The notes beneath the pieces are model-generated. The model ran no database searches, was not told the DNA's origin, and saw only the letters and a list, made by a program, of their open reading frames with translations. This document shows positions 1 through 7,153 of a DNA stretch of 24,933 nt, in pieces; positions within the stretch are counted from its first letter, which is position 1; every line of letters begins with the position of its first letter. A program made the translations under genes and the position numbers. This DNA comes from SIG459 sp045638085. Its GTDB lineage: Bacteria; Bacillota; Clostridia; Oscillospirales; Oscillospiraceae. The stretch is from NCBI GenBank assembly GCA_045638085.1, contig JAZUAQ010000063.1, positions 1-24,933 on the forward strand, in the 5' to 3' direction.

Positions 1-18
1 TTAAGGAGAAACAAACTA

Positions 19-705
19 ATGAAAAAAATTCTTGCACTCATCCTTGCACTTGTTATGCTCATGAGCTTTGCCGCCTGCGGCAAGACCCCTGCTGAAGACC
101 CCGCTGTCGATCCCGGCAATGAGCCCGCCGCTCCCGGCGAAGGCCCCGAGATGGATATGCCCGCTGTTATGCCCGAAGTAAGCGACACCGACCTTCCCGA
201 TGTTGAGCTTCCCGCAACCAGCACCGACATTGCTGACGGCGACAACAAGCCCCTCTCCATCCTCAACACCGTTTGGGCCACCTACGGCGAAGATGAGAAG
301 TTTGCCGCTATGGGCGGTGACTACACCACCAATGTTATGGACGCTCCCGGCGCATGCACCCTCTCCGACGCAGAGGCTCTCGATGCTCTCTTCGGTCTGC
401 CCACCGCTTCCGTTTCTTCCGTAAGCGCTGCTGCATCCCTCATGCACATGATGAACGCCAACACCTTCACCTCTGCCTGCTATGAGCTTGCAGAAGGCGC
501 TGACAGCGCTGCTTTTGCCCAGAGCGTTAAGGAAAACATCCTTGCCCGCCAGTGGATGTGCGGTTTCCCCGAAATTCTCATCGTTGTTGAGGTCGACGGC
601 TGCATCGTTTCCGCTTTTGGTAACGGCGAAATCGTTCAGCTTTTCAAGGACAAGCTTGGCGCTTCCTTCAGCTGCACTGTTCTCGTTGAAGAGCCCATCG
701 CATAA
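19..705 (+). CDS. Secreted lipoprotein of unknown function (228 aa)
   Basis: Start supported by AAGGAG at 3-8, ten bases before the ATG. Residues 1-20 form a lipoprotein signal peptide (MKK, hydrophobic run, lipobox SFAAC with Cys20), so the mature protein should be tethered to the outer face of the membrane. Residues 21-75 are an acidic, Pro/Ala-rich linker. The rest (about 76-228) is a compact domain with a 'QWMCGFPE' segment followed by a 'VEVDGCIVSAFGNGE' strand, reminiscent of the DUF4358-type lipoproteins that often accompany MBOAT/DHHW operons in Clostridia. That similarity is a judgement by eye. A strong terminator follows directly, so it may be transcribed apart from the acyltransferase gene. 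No enzymatic motif is visible. The gene is sure; its function is not known. Confidence 0.85.
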   Translation: MKKILALILALVMLMSFAACGKTPAEDPAVDPGNEPAAPGEGPEMDMPAVMPEVSDTDLPDVELPATSTDIADGDNKPLSILNTVWATYGEDEKFAAMGGDYTTNVMDAPGACTLSDAEALDALFGLPTASVSSVSAAASLMHMMNANTFTSACYELAEGADSAAFAQSVKENILARQWMCGFPEILIVVEVDGCIVSAFGNGEIVQLFKDKLGASFSCTVLVEEPIA

Positions 706-716
706 ATAACACACTC

Positions 717-756
717 CTTTTCTCCGACTGATTTTACAGTCGGAGAAAAGTTTTAT
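717..756 (+). terminator. Intrinsic terminator after the lipoprotein gene
   Basis: A perfect 14-bp inverted repeat (717-730 with 737-750, loop ATTTTA) is followed by TTTTAT. It lies 12 bases after the stop codon and 27 bases before the MBOAT start, separating or attenuating the two genes. Confidence 0.9.
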
Positions 757-782
757 CTTAGTTCTTTCGGGAGTTTACAGAA

Positions 783-2180
783 ATGCTTTTTTCAAGTATT
801 CCTTTCCTTTATTATTTTCTTCCCTGTGTGCTGATTATCTATCTGATAGCACCAAAAAAACTGAAGAACGCTGTTTTGCTTATCTCCAGCCTCTTTTTCT
901 ATGCCTGGGGTGAGCCTAAGTATGTCCTTCTTATGGCCGCAAGCATCATTGTTGGCTATGTTGCAGGTCTGCTTATCAGCGCAAGCAAAAGCCGAAAAGG
1001 CAAAAAAGGCTGGCTCATCGTCAGCCTTGTCGTCTGCCTCGGCTTTCTTGGATATTTCAAGTATGCGGACTTTTTCATTGATTCCTTCAATGCTATCACG
1101 GGTATGGGCATACCTGCCCTGCGCATCGCTCTTCCCATCGGCATAAGCTTCTACACCTTCCAGATTATAAGCTACATTATAGATGTCTACAGAGAAGATA
1201 CTCCCGTGCAGCGCAACATCATATCTTTTGCGGCTTATGTCAGCATGTTCCCCCAGCTTATAGCCGGTCCCATTGTTCGCTACAGCGATATCGTAAAGGA
1301 AATAGACAATCGCAAAAGCACTCTGCAGGGCATTTCCGAGGGTGCACGCCGCTTCATTCTCGGTCTTGGCAAAAAGATTATAATTGCCAATGTTCTTGGC
1401 GAACTTTGCGATGCCTTCCTCGCTTCCTCCGACCGCAGCGCTGCATTTTGCTGGCTCTATGCCCTTGCCTTCACCCTCCATATCTATTTCGACTTCTCCG
1501 CTTACAGCGATATGGCGATTGGTCTTGGCAGGATTTTTGGCTTCTCCTTCCCGGAGAATTTCAACTATCCCTTTATTTCCCGTTCTATCACCGAGTTTTG
1601 GCGCCGCTGGCACATGAGTCTCGGCAGCTGGTTCCGCGACTATGTGTATATCCCCCTTGGCGGCAACCGCTGCAGCAAGCCCCGCCAGATGTTCAACATC
1701 TTCGTTGTATGGATGCTGACGGGTCTCTGGCACGGTGCTGCATGGAACTTCGTCGTATGGGGCGTATTTTTCGGAATACTCCTTCTCATAGAAAAGCTTT
1801 GGCTTCTTAATAAACTTGAAAAGCTTCGCGGCATTCGCCATATCTACGTGATGATAATGGTTATGCTCTCCTTCGTCATGTTCAACGCCTCCGGTGTGGG
1901 CGATGGCTTCAGAGTTATCGGCGGCATGTTCGGCAGCGGCGGCAGCGCAGTGAGCAGCGAGTTTTTCTACTATATAAGGAGCTACGGAATAACCATTCTG
2001 CTGGCGCTTATCGGCTCCACTCCCCTTGTTAATAAGGCTGTTCTTGCCCTCCGCAAAAAGGAAGCTGCGGAAAAAATAATCTCCCTTGCCGAGCCCATTG
2101 CTCTTGCAGCGATTTTGCTTGTTTCCACCGCATATCTCGTGGATGGGTCCTTTAATCCCTTCCTCTATTTCAGATTTTAA
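783..2180 (+). CDS. MBOAT family membrane-bound O-acyltransferase (AlgI/DltB-like)
   Basis: A 465-residue polytopic membrane protein with about ten hydrophobic segments and no cleavable signal. Hallmarks of the AlgI/DltB branch of MBOAT are present: 'EFWRRWHMSLGSWF' at 271-284, 'YIPLGG' at 289-294 and 'TGLWHGAAWNFVVWG' at 313-327, which holds the conserved catalytic histidine, His317. The 'MFPQLIAGPIVRY' motif is at 155-167. These enzymes move an acyl group, usually acetyl, across the membrane to a surface polysaccharide or teichoic acid, handing it to a periplasmic-type partner. The next gene, 12 bases on, encodes such a partner (DHHW/AlgJ type). Start chosen on CGGGAG at 768-773. Substrate polymer not deducible. 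Confidence 0.95.
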   Translation: MLFSSIPFLYYFLPCVLIIYLIAPKKLKNAVLLISSLFFYAWGEPKYVLLMAASIIVGYVAGLLISASKSRKGKKGWLIVSLVVCLGFLGYFKYADFFIDSFNAITGMGIPALRIALPIGISFYTFQIISYIIDVYREDTPVQRNIISFAAYVSMFPQLIAGPIVRYSDIVKEIDNRKSTLQGISEGARRFILGLGKKIIIANVLGELCDAFLASSDRSAAFCWLYALAFTLHIYFDFSAYSDMAIGLGRIFGFSFPENFNYPFISRSITEFWRRWHMSLGSWFRDYVYIPLGGNRCSKPRQMFNIFVVWMLTGLWHGAAWNFVVWGVFFGILLLIEKLWLLNKLEKLRGIRHIYVMIMVMLSFVMFNASGVGDGFRVIGGMFGSGGSAVSSEFFYYIRSYGITILLALIGSTPLVNKAVLALRKKEAAEKIISLAEPIALAAILLVSTAYLVDGSFNPFLYFRF

Positions 2181-2192
2181 GGAGGCAGATGT

Positions 2193-3299
2193 ATGAGCAG
2201 CAAAGCAAAAAGAATATATCTTGTCTCCCTCCTTGCGGCAGTATTTTTCGGCTTTAGTATATTTGCAATTTTCAAAGCGCCCGATGAATATTCTCTTTCA
2301 GAGCGCCGCAAACTTGAGCAAATGCCCGAGATAAGCATCAAGACAATTTTTAACGGCCGTTTTATGGAGGATTTTGAGGACTACAGCCTTGATCAGTTTC
2401 CCCTTCGCAACACCTTCCGTTCCCTTAAAGCCTTCACTTCCCTCAAAATAATGGGTCAGGCAGACTCCAACGGGCTTTATATCCATAATGACTCCGTTGC
2501 GAAAAAGGAGTACCCCCTCAATCACGATTCTCTTGACTATGCTTCATTGGTATTCTCCGGACTTTATGAGAAATTCCTTGCAGGCAAGGCAGATAAAATC
2601 GGCTTCGTAATAGTCCCCGACAAGAATTTCTATCTTGCTGAAGACGCAGGAATGCTCCGCATGGACTATGATGAATTTTACTCCACCCTTGAGAGCTCCA
2701 CCTCTCATTTCGCAGAGCATATAGATATTCGCGGTCTTTTGGATATCGATGATTATTATCTCACCGACACCCACTGGAGGCAGGAATGCATTCTCCCCGC
2801 CGCACAGGAAATAGCAGCGACTTTCGGCAACACTCTCCCCGAGAAATACGAGGAGGTTCTTGTTGATGAACCCTTTAAGGGAGTTTATTTCAGTCAGCTT
2901 GGTTTGAAACTTGATACCGAGGAGCTTTACTACCTCACAAACGATATAATTGGAAACTACTCTGTTTTCAATTATGAAAGCAATAAATCCATTCCCGTCT
3001 ATGACACCGCTCTTGCCGCGGGAGCAGACCCCTATGAAATGTTCCTCTCCGGTCCTCTGAGCCTTGTAACCATTGAAAATCCCTCTGTGAACACCCAAAA
3101 GGAGCTTATCATCTTCCGTGACAGTTTCGGAAGCGCAATTGCTCCCCTTCTCGCGCAAAATTATGCAAAGACCACCGTCATTGATGTGCGCTATATTCAG
3201 CCTATGGTTCTCGGCAATTTCGTTGACTTCGAGAATGCGGATGTTCTCTTCCTCTACAGCAGCATGGTTCTTAACAATTCCACCACGCTGAAACAGTAA
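2193..3299 (+). CDS. DHHW/AlgJ-like SGNH-fold acetylation partner protein
   Basis: 368 residues with one N-terminal membrane anchor (about 7-27) and an extracytoplasmic domain. The N-terminal block 'SERRKLEQMPE' at 36-46 and 'DYSLDQFPLRNTFR' at 63-76 are typical of the DHHW family. The catalytic Asp-x-His is seen as DTHW at 192-195, and the serine as 'RDSFGS' at 309-314 (Ser311), corresponding to the AlgJ/AlgX triad. Such proteins take the acyl group from the MBOAT and put it on the polymer. The start follows GGAGG (2181-2185) and lies 12 bases after the MBOAT stop, so the two are clearly co-transcribed. Confidence 0.92.
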   Translation: MSSKAKRIYLVSLLAAVFFGFSIFAIFKAPDEYSLSERRKLEQMPEISIKTIFNGRFMEDFEDYSLDQFPLRNTFRSLKAFTSLKIMGQADSNGLYIHNDSVAKKEYPLNHDSLDYASLVFSGLYEKFLAGKADKIGFVIVPDKNFYLAEDAGMLRMDYDEFYSTLESSTSHFAEHIDIRGLLDIDDYYLTDTHWRQECILPAAQEIAATFGNTLPEKYEEVLVDEPFKGVYFSQLGLKLDTEELYYLTNDIIGNYSVFNYESNKSIPVYDTALAAGADPYEMFLSGPLSLVTIENPSVNTQKELIIFRDSFGSAIAPLLAQNYAKTTVIDVRYIQPMVLGNFVDFENADVLFLYSSMVLNNSTTLKQ

Positions 3300-3310
3300 A
3301 AAAAGCATAA

Positions 3311-3342
3311 AAAAATCCCGTACCTTTTGGTACGGGATTTTT
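3311..3342. terminator. Bidirectional terminator between convergent genes
   Basis: A perfect 14-bp stem (3311-3324 with 3329-3342) and TTTT loop, with A-runs on one side and T-runs on the other, so it can end both the plus-strand DHHW operon and the minus-strand lipoprotein operon. Confidence 0.92.
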
Positions 3343-3348
3343 ATTTAC

Positions 3349-3831
3349 TTACTTAAGCATACCCTCAAAGGTTGCGAAGGCCGCTTCGCTGTCCTCTGCG
3401 CTGAGAATGCAGTACATGACATAGTCGCCGATAACTTCATAGGAAGCATCTTCAACCTTATACTTTTCTTCGGGCATATATTCATCCATCCAGCTCTGGA
3501 CTCTCAGATCCAGATAACTCTGAACGACTGTTTCAATCTTGGCAGCGCTCATCTCTTCGCCAGCCTTGAAAATGCCGTACTCGTCAACATTTGCTCCGTA
3601 GGTATTGAGCATAACGGTGTAGTCACCAAAGAGGGATGCATCGGTCTTCATCCAGCCCTTGATCCAGTTGGCTTCAACGGCAGTAAGGGAATCGGTCTTG
3701 CCGATTTTATCGGCAACAGCTGCTGCGATATCGGCAGCGGGAACATTCTTGGTCTCGCTATTGCCGCCGCAGGCGCAGAGGGCGGTTGCAAGCACAGCAA
3801 CAATGATTATAAGAGCAACAATCTTTTTCAT
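3349..3831 (-). CDS. Small DUF4358-like lipoprotein
   Basis: 160 residues. Signal peptide with lipobox ALCAC (Cys21), then a single small domain. The layout, with a helix-rich start ('AAAVADKIGK'), a middle 'YGIFKAGEE' and a C-terminal 'YEVIGDYVMYCILS' strand followed by a short helix, matches what I recall of DUF4358 lipoproteins. In Clostridia these usually sit beside MBOAT/DHHW genes, as here. It lies 20 bases downstream of the SGNH hydrolase gene and shares its transcript. The ribosome site is weak (GTGAG about nine bases upstream). No catalytic motif is seen; an accessory role in polymer acylation is inferred only from position. Confidence 0.85.
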   Translation of the reverse strand: MKKIVALIIIVAVLATALCACGGNSETKNVPAADIAAAVADKIGKTDSLTAVEANWIKGWMKTDASLFGDYTVMLNTYGANVDEYGIFKAGEEMSAAKIETVVQSYLDLRVQSWMDEYMPEEKYKVEDASYEVIGDYVMYCILSAEDSEAAFATFEGMLK

Positions 3832-3851
3832 ATTTATCTCACTTTCATTTC

Positions 3852-4841
3852 TCAGTTATATGCGTGGGTGCGGATATACTGCATAACAATGCCGAAGGTT
3901 TCACCGCTGAGGTGGATACCGTCGCCATTATGGCTTGCCTCAGGAAGGGTGCCATCGGCACTTACCAGTACCTCGTAGGTATTCAGATACTTGCAACCGG
4001 TCTGGTCTGCAATCTTCTTAATCCAGCTGTTTGCAGTTGCAATCTTCTCGTTGCTGATGGAGCCAATGTGCTGGTAGCTGCTGGCAACGGGGTAGATAGA
4101 GTTGAGGATTATCTTGGTATTGGGGCTGACTTCGCGAACACTCTCGATGAGAGCGGTGTACTCATCAACGAACCACTGCTCATCCATGAAGGATACGCCA
4201 TTTACGCCCAGAGTCATAAGCATTATCTCAGGCTGGGAAAGGCGGGCGGCTTCCTTGATGGTGATTTCTCCGCCGGATTCGGGATAAACGATGGTTGCGG
4301 TGCTCTGGTTGGAAAGGGTCAGAGTGCCGCTGGCGGGAGTCCAAATCTGGCTGGGAGGACAGAGATCGGTGTAGCCCTGTCTGTAATAGTAGCCAATACC
4401 GTAGGTGGTGGAGTCACCAAGGAAGATTATCTTATCCAGATACTCTCTTCCTGCATCTTCAGTCTCACCAAGCAGGTAGGAAGGAATGCTGGGGTCAGGA
4501 GTGGTTACAGGATTTTCAGGCGTCTGGGGATCTTCGCCCTCGTTGGGGTCACCAACAGGAATCAGGGGATCGGTGAGACCTTCAGTGGGATCCTCACCCT
4601 GCTGATTGTCTTTATCCTTGTCCTTATCCTTGTCCTTATCCTTGTTCTCCTCTTTGTCTTTATCTTTATCCTTATTATTATCCTTGTCTTTACCGAAATC
4701 ATCGTTCATCTCAGTGGTGAACTCATCAGGTCCTTTATACTTGGTGCAGGAAGTGAAAAACACTGCAAAAAGGCTGAGAACGATGCAGAGAATAATAGCA
4801 CCCTTCCAAGCAGTATTAGCTCTTGCTTTCCTTTTTTTCAT
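3852..4841 (-). CDS. SGNH/GDSL hydrolase lipoprotein with Lys/Asp-rich linker
   Basis: 329 residues. An N-terminal hydrophobic segment ends in a lipobox-like FFTSC (Cys32), so it is membrane-anchored outside the cell. Residues 49-80 are a nearly pure Lys-Asp repeat, followed by a Pro/Glu-rich stretch to about 125. The SGNH domain spans about 135-325: block I 'FLGDSTTYG' at 140-148 (Ser144), block III 'LGVNG' at 211-215, block V 'DGIHLS' at 307-312 (Asp307, His310). The family hydrolyses or transfers ester-linked acyl groups. Beside an MBOAT/DHHW pair, an O-acetyl esterase or second transferase on the same polymer is the likeliest job. Start set by AGGAGAA at 4849-4855 on the complement. Confidence 0.93.
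   Translation of the reverse strand: MKKRKARANTAWKGAIILCIVLSLFAVFFTSCTKYKGPDEFTTEMNDDFGKDKDNNKDKDKDKEENKDKDKDKDKDKDNQQGEDPTEGLTDPLIPVGDPNEGEDPQTPENPVTTPDPSIPSYLLGETEDAGREYLDKIIFLGDSTTYGIGYYYRQGYTDLCPPSQIWTPASGTLTLSNQSTATIVYPESGGEITIKEAARLSQPEIMLMTLGVNGVSFMDEQWFVDEYTALIESVREVSPNTKIILNSIYPVASSYQHIGSISNEKIATANSWIKKIADQTGCKYLNTYEVLVSADGTLPEASHNGDGIHLSGETFGIVMQYIRTHAYN
4611..4695 (-). repeat. Low-complexity Lys/Asp-codon repeat in the SGNH gene
   Basis: Repeats of the hexamer TCCTTA/TCCTTG/TCTTTA on the plus strand encode alternating Asp and Lys on the minus strand. The tract is in frame and lies between the lipobox and the catalytic domain, where it would act as a charged spacer. Such hexamer runs are prone to length change. 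Confidence 0.85.
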
Positions 4842-4894
4842 ATCATTTCTCCTAAATTTATTATATATATTTTTATCAAAAAATCAGGATTACA

Positions 4895-4923
4895 ACTATA
4901 TATAATAACAGTTTGTGTATCAA
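4895..4923 (-). promoter_or_regulatory. Candidate promoter of the SGNH-lipoprotein operon
   Basis: On the complement, TTGATA (4918-4923) and TATAGT (4895-4900) are separated by 17 bases, about 55 bases before the start codon. The region is very AT-rich and contains other TATAAT-like words, so the exact site is uncertain. Confidence 0.5.
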
Positions 4924-4960
4924 ATTTCCATATCTTTTTTCAAATAATCTTAAAAAAGCA

Positions 4961-4995
4961 AAAAAAGTTCGCATCAAATTGATGCGAACTTTTTT
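4961..4995 (-). terminator. Intrinsic terminator of the EF-G-like gene
   Basis: A perfect 15-bp stem (4961-4975 with 4981-4995) with loop AAATT. Read on the minus strand it ends in a T-run and starts about ten bases after the stop codon of the EF-G-like gene. Confidence 0.92.
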
Positions 4996-5005
4996 AATTA
5001 TTAAA

Positions 5006-7021
5006 TTATTCCTCAGCTGCAGCCTTGGCTTCTTCGATAACCTTCTGCTGAACGTTGCCGGGAGCCTCTTCGTAGCGAATGAACTTGCAGGAGAAGCTGC
5101 CGCGTCCCTGAGTCATGGAACGAAGGTCGATGGTGTAAGAGCTCATCTCAGCCATGGGAACTTCAGCTTCAACGATCTGCATGCCGTCTTCAGCGTTCAT
5201 ACCGAGAACGGTACCACGACGCTTGGAGGAGATGTCAGCCATGATGTCACCCAGGTTTGCATCAGGAATGGTAACCTTCAGCAGGCCGATGGGCTCCATG
5301 ATGGTGGGCTTAGCCTTGGGAATACCATCCTGGTATGCAAGGCGGGCAGCGGTCTGGAATGCCATATCGTTGGAGTCAACGGGATGGTAAGAACCGTCAT
5401 AGAGGGTAGCCTTCAGGCCGACGAGGGGATAGCCAGCGAGGACGCCCTTCTGAACTGCGTTGCGCAGACCCTTTTCAACAGAGGGGAAGAAGTTTCTGGG
5501 AACGGAGCCACCGCAAACTTCCTCAGCGAAGATGAGGTCATCCTGCTCATCCTGGGGCTCGAAGCGAACCCAAACGTCACCGAACTGACCGGAACCACCG
5601 GACTGCTTCTTATGACGGCCGTGAGCTTCAACGCGACCGTTGATCTTCTCGCGGTAAGCAACACGTGCGGGATGGAGCTCGGTGTCAACACCGAAGCGGG
5701 ACTTCAGCTTTGCGCAGAGAACGTCAACCTGGATATCACCAGCGCCGGAGATAACCATCTGGTGGGTCTCAGCGTTGTTAACGAGAGTGAAGGAAATGTC
5801 TTCCTCGTTCAGTCTTGCAAGACCGCCGGCGACCTTGTCGTCCTGACCCTTGGTCTTGGGAGAAATAGCCATGGAGTAGCAGGGCTCTGCCAGCTCGATA
5901 GCGGGATACTCGACCTCGTGCTTGGGATCGCATACGGTATCACCGGTTTTCCACTCCATCTTGCCAACAGCAACGATGTCACCGCAGCATGCGTCCTTAA
6001 CTTCAACGTTCTTCTTACCGGTCATGGTATAGAGACGGCCGAGCTTATCGGTGGAAGAAGTGCGGACATTGCGGAGGGAGAGGTCGGCAGTGATCTTGCC
6101 GCTCATAACCTTAACAAAGGAGTACTTACCGAACTGGTCGGAAACAGTCTTGAATACAAAACCGGAAACAGGTGCGGAAGCATCGATACCCTCAACATCA
6201 GAGGGAGCGGGAACGTAGTCAACAATAGCCTGGAGAACAGCCTGAGTGCCAACGCAATCAAGAGCATTGGAAGCGAGAACGGGAACAACGGTGCGATCCT
6301 TCAGACCGGCCTTGAGACCGCGAACGATCTGATCGTCAGAGAGCATCATCTCTTCGAAGTAAACTTCCATCAGTTCTTCGTCAGCGCCGGCAGCAGCTTC
6401 CATGAGAGCCTCGCGGAGGGACTCGACCATGTCAGCATCAGCAGCGGGAACAGCAATCTTGGTGGTCTTGCCGCCCTTGGTCTGGTAAGCAACATTGTGT
6501 ACGAGGTCGATAACGCCGGTGCCGTCGCTCATGGGAGCGGTAACAGCGCAGACGATGGAGCCGTACTTTTCCTGCAGTGCGGAAAGAACGCCGGCATAGT
6601 CGCCGTTTTCTTCGCCGGTCTTGGAGATGCAGAACATGGTGGGCATATTGGCAGCCTTGAGAAGCTTCCAGTTACGCTCAGCGCCGACGGAAATGCCGTC
6701 CTTGGCAGTTACCAGAATGATACCGGTCTCAACAGCGCGAACAGCGGCAGCAACGTCGCCAGCGAAGTCAAAGTAACCGGGGCAGTCCAGAACGTTAATC
6801 TTGCAGCCGCCGAACTCAACAGGAGCGACGGAGGTAGCAATGGTTATCTGGCGCTTGATCTCTTCGGGATCATAGTCGCAAACGGTGTTACCATCGGTAA
6901 CCTTGCCCTGACGGTCAACAGCACCGGTAACAAACAGCATGCTTTCTGCAAGAGTGGTTTTACCGCTGTTGCCATGGCCCAGAAGGCAGACATTGCGGAT
7001 TTTGGTGGTTTCGTAGCTCAT
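5006..7021 (-). CDS. EF-G-like translational GTPase (FusA-like paralogue)
   Basis: 671 residues with all five EF-G domains. P-loop 'GHGNSGKT' at 15-22, switch I 'RQITIA' at 57-62, G3 'DCPGY' at 79-83 and domain IV 'KKQSGGSGQFG' at 470-480. It belongs to the EF-G-like group in which G3 carries Tyr rather than the usual His after PG. Unusually, G4 reads SKTG at 133-136 where NKxD is expected, in a well aligned context ('SKTGEENGDY'). It stands alone with its own promoter and terminator, not in the rpsL-rpsG-tuf operon, so it is probably not the main EF-G. Role may be specialised (stress, recycling or regulatory). Start supported by AAGGAG 11 bases upstream. Confidence 0.93.
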   Translation of the reverse strand: MSYETTKIRNVCLLGHGNSGKTTLAESMLFVTGAVDRQGKVTDGNTVCDYDPEEIKRQITIATSVAPVEFGGCKINVLDCPGYFDFAGDVAAAVRAVETGIILVTAKDGISVGAERNWKLLKAANMPTMFCISKTGEENGDYAGVLSALQEKYGSIVCAVTAPMSDGTGVIDLVHNVAYQTKGGKTTKIAVPAADADMVESLREALMEAAAGADEELMEVYFEEMMLSDDQIVRGLKAGLKDRTVVPVLASNALDCVGTQAVLQAIVDYVPAPSDVEGIDASAPVSGFVFKTVSDQFGKYSFVKVMSGKITADLSLRNVRTSSTDKLGRLYTMTGKKNVEVKDACCGDIVAVGKMEWKTGDTVCDPKHEVEYPAIELAEPCYSMAISPKTKGQDDKVAGGLARLNEEDISFTLVNNAETHQMVISGAGDIQVDVLCAKLKSRFGVDTELHPARVAYREKINGRVEAHGRHKKQSGGSGQFGDVWVRFEPQDEQDDLIFAEEVCGGSVPRNFFPSVEKGLRNAVQKGVLAGYPLVGLKATLYDGSYHPVDSNDMAFQTAARLAYQDGIPKAKPTIMEPIGLLKVTIPDANLGDIMADISSKRRGTVLGMNAEDGMQIVEAEVPMAEMSSYTIDLRSMTQGRGSFSCKFIRYEEAPGNVQQKVIEEAKAAAEE

Positions 7022-7101
7022 TTGGATTTTCTCTCCTTGTGTAGCAAATTTGTTGCTTCAGTTTCATCTATGAAAAAATGTTTTTTCGTCACAACGGATA
7101 A

Positions 7102-7130
7102 ATTATACACCAATAAAGTGGCATTGGCAA
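7102..7130 (-). promoter_or_regulatory. Sigma-A-type promoter of the EF-G-like gene
   Basis: On the complement TTGCCA (7125-7130), 17-base spacer, TATAAT (7102-7107). It lies about 80 bases before the start codon and gives a leader of roughly 75 bases containing an A/T hairpin near 7071-7086. Confidence 0.82.
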
Positions 7131-7153
7131 TATCATTTTACCAAAAATAACGA

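Noticed and set aside
4913..7150. Very long open frame (745 codons) on the plus strand opposite the EF-G-like gene
   Set aside because: It mirrors the codon bias of a clear EF-G-like gene, runs through that gene's terminator and promoter, has no ribosome site and gives a low-complexity Gly/Asn/Val/Leu protein.
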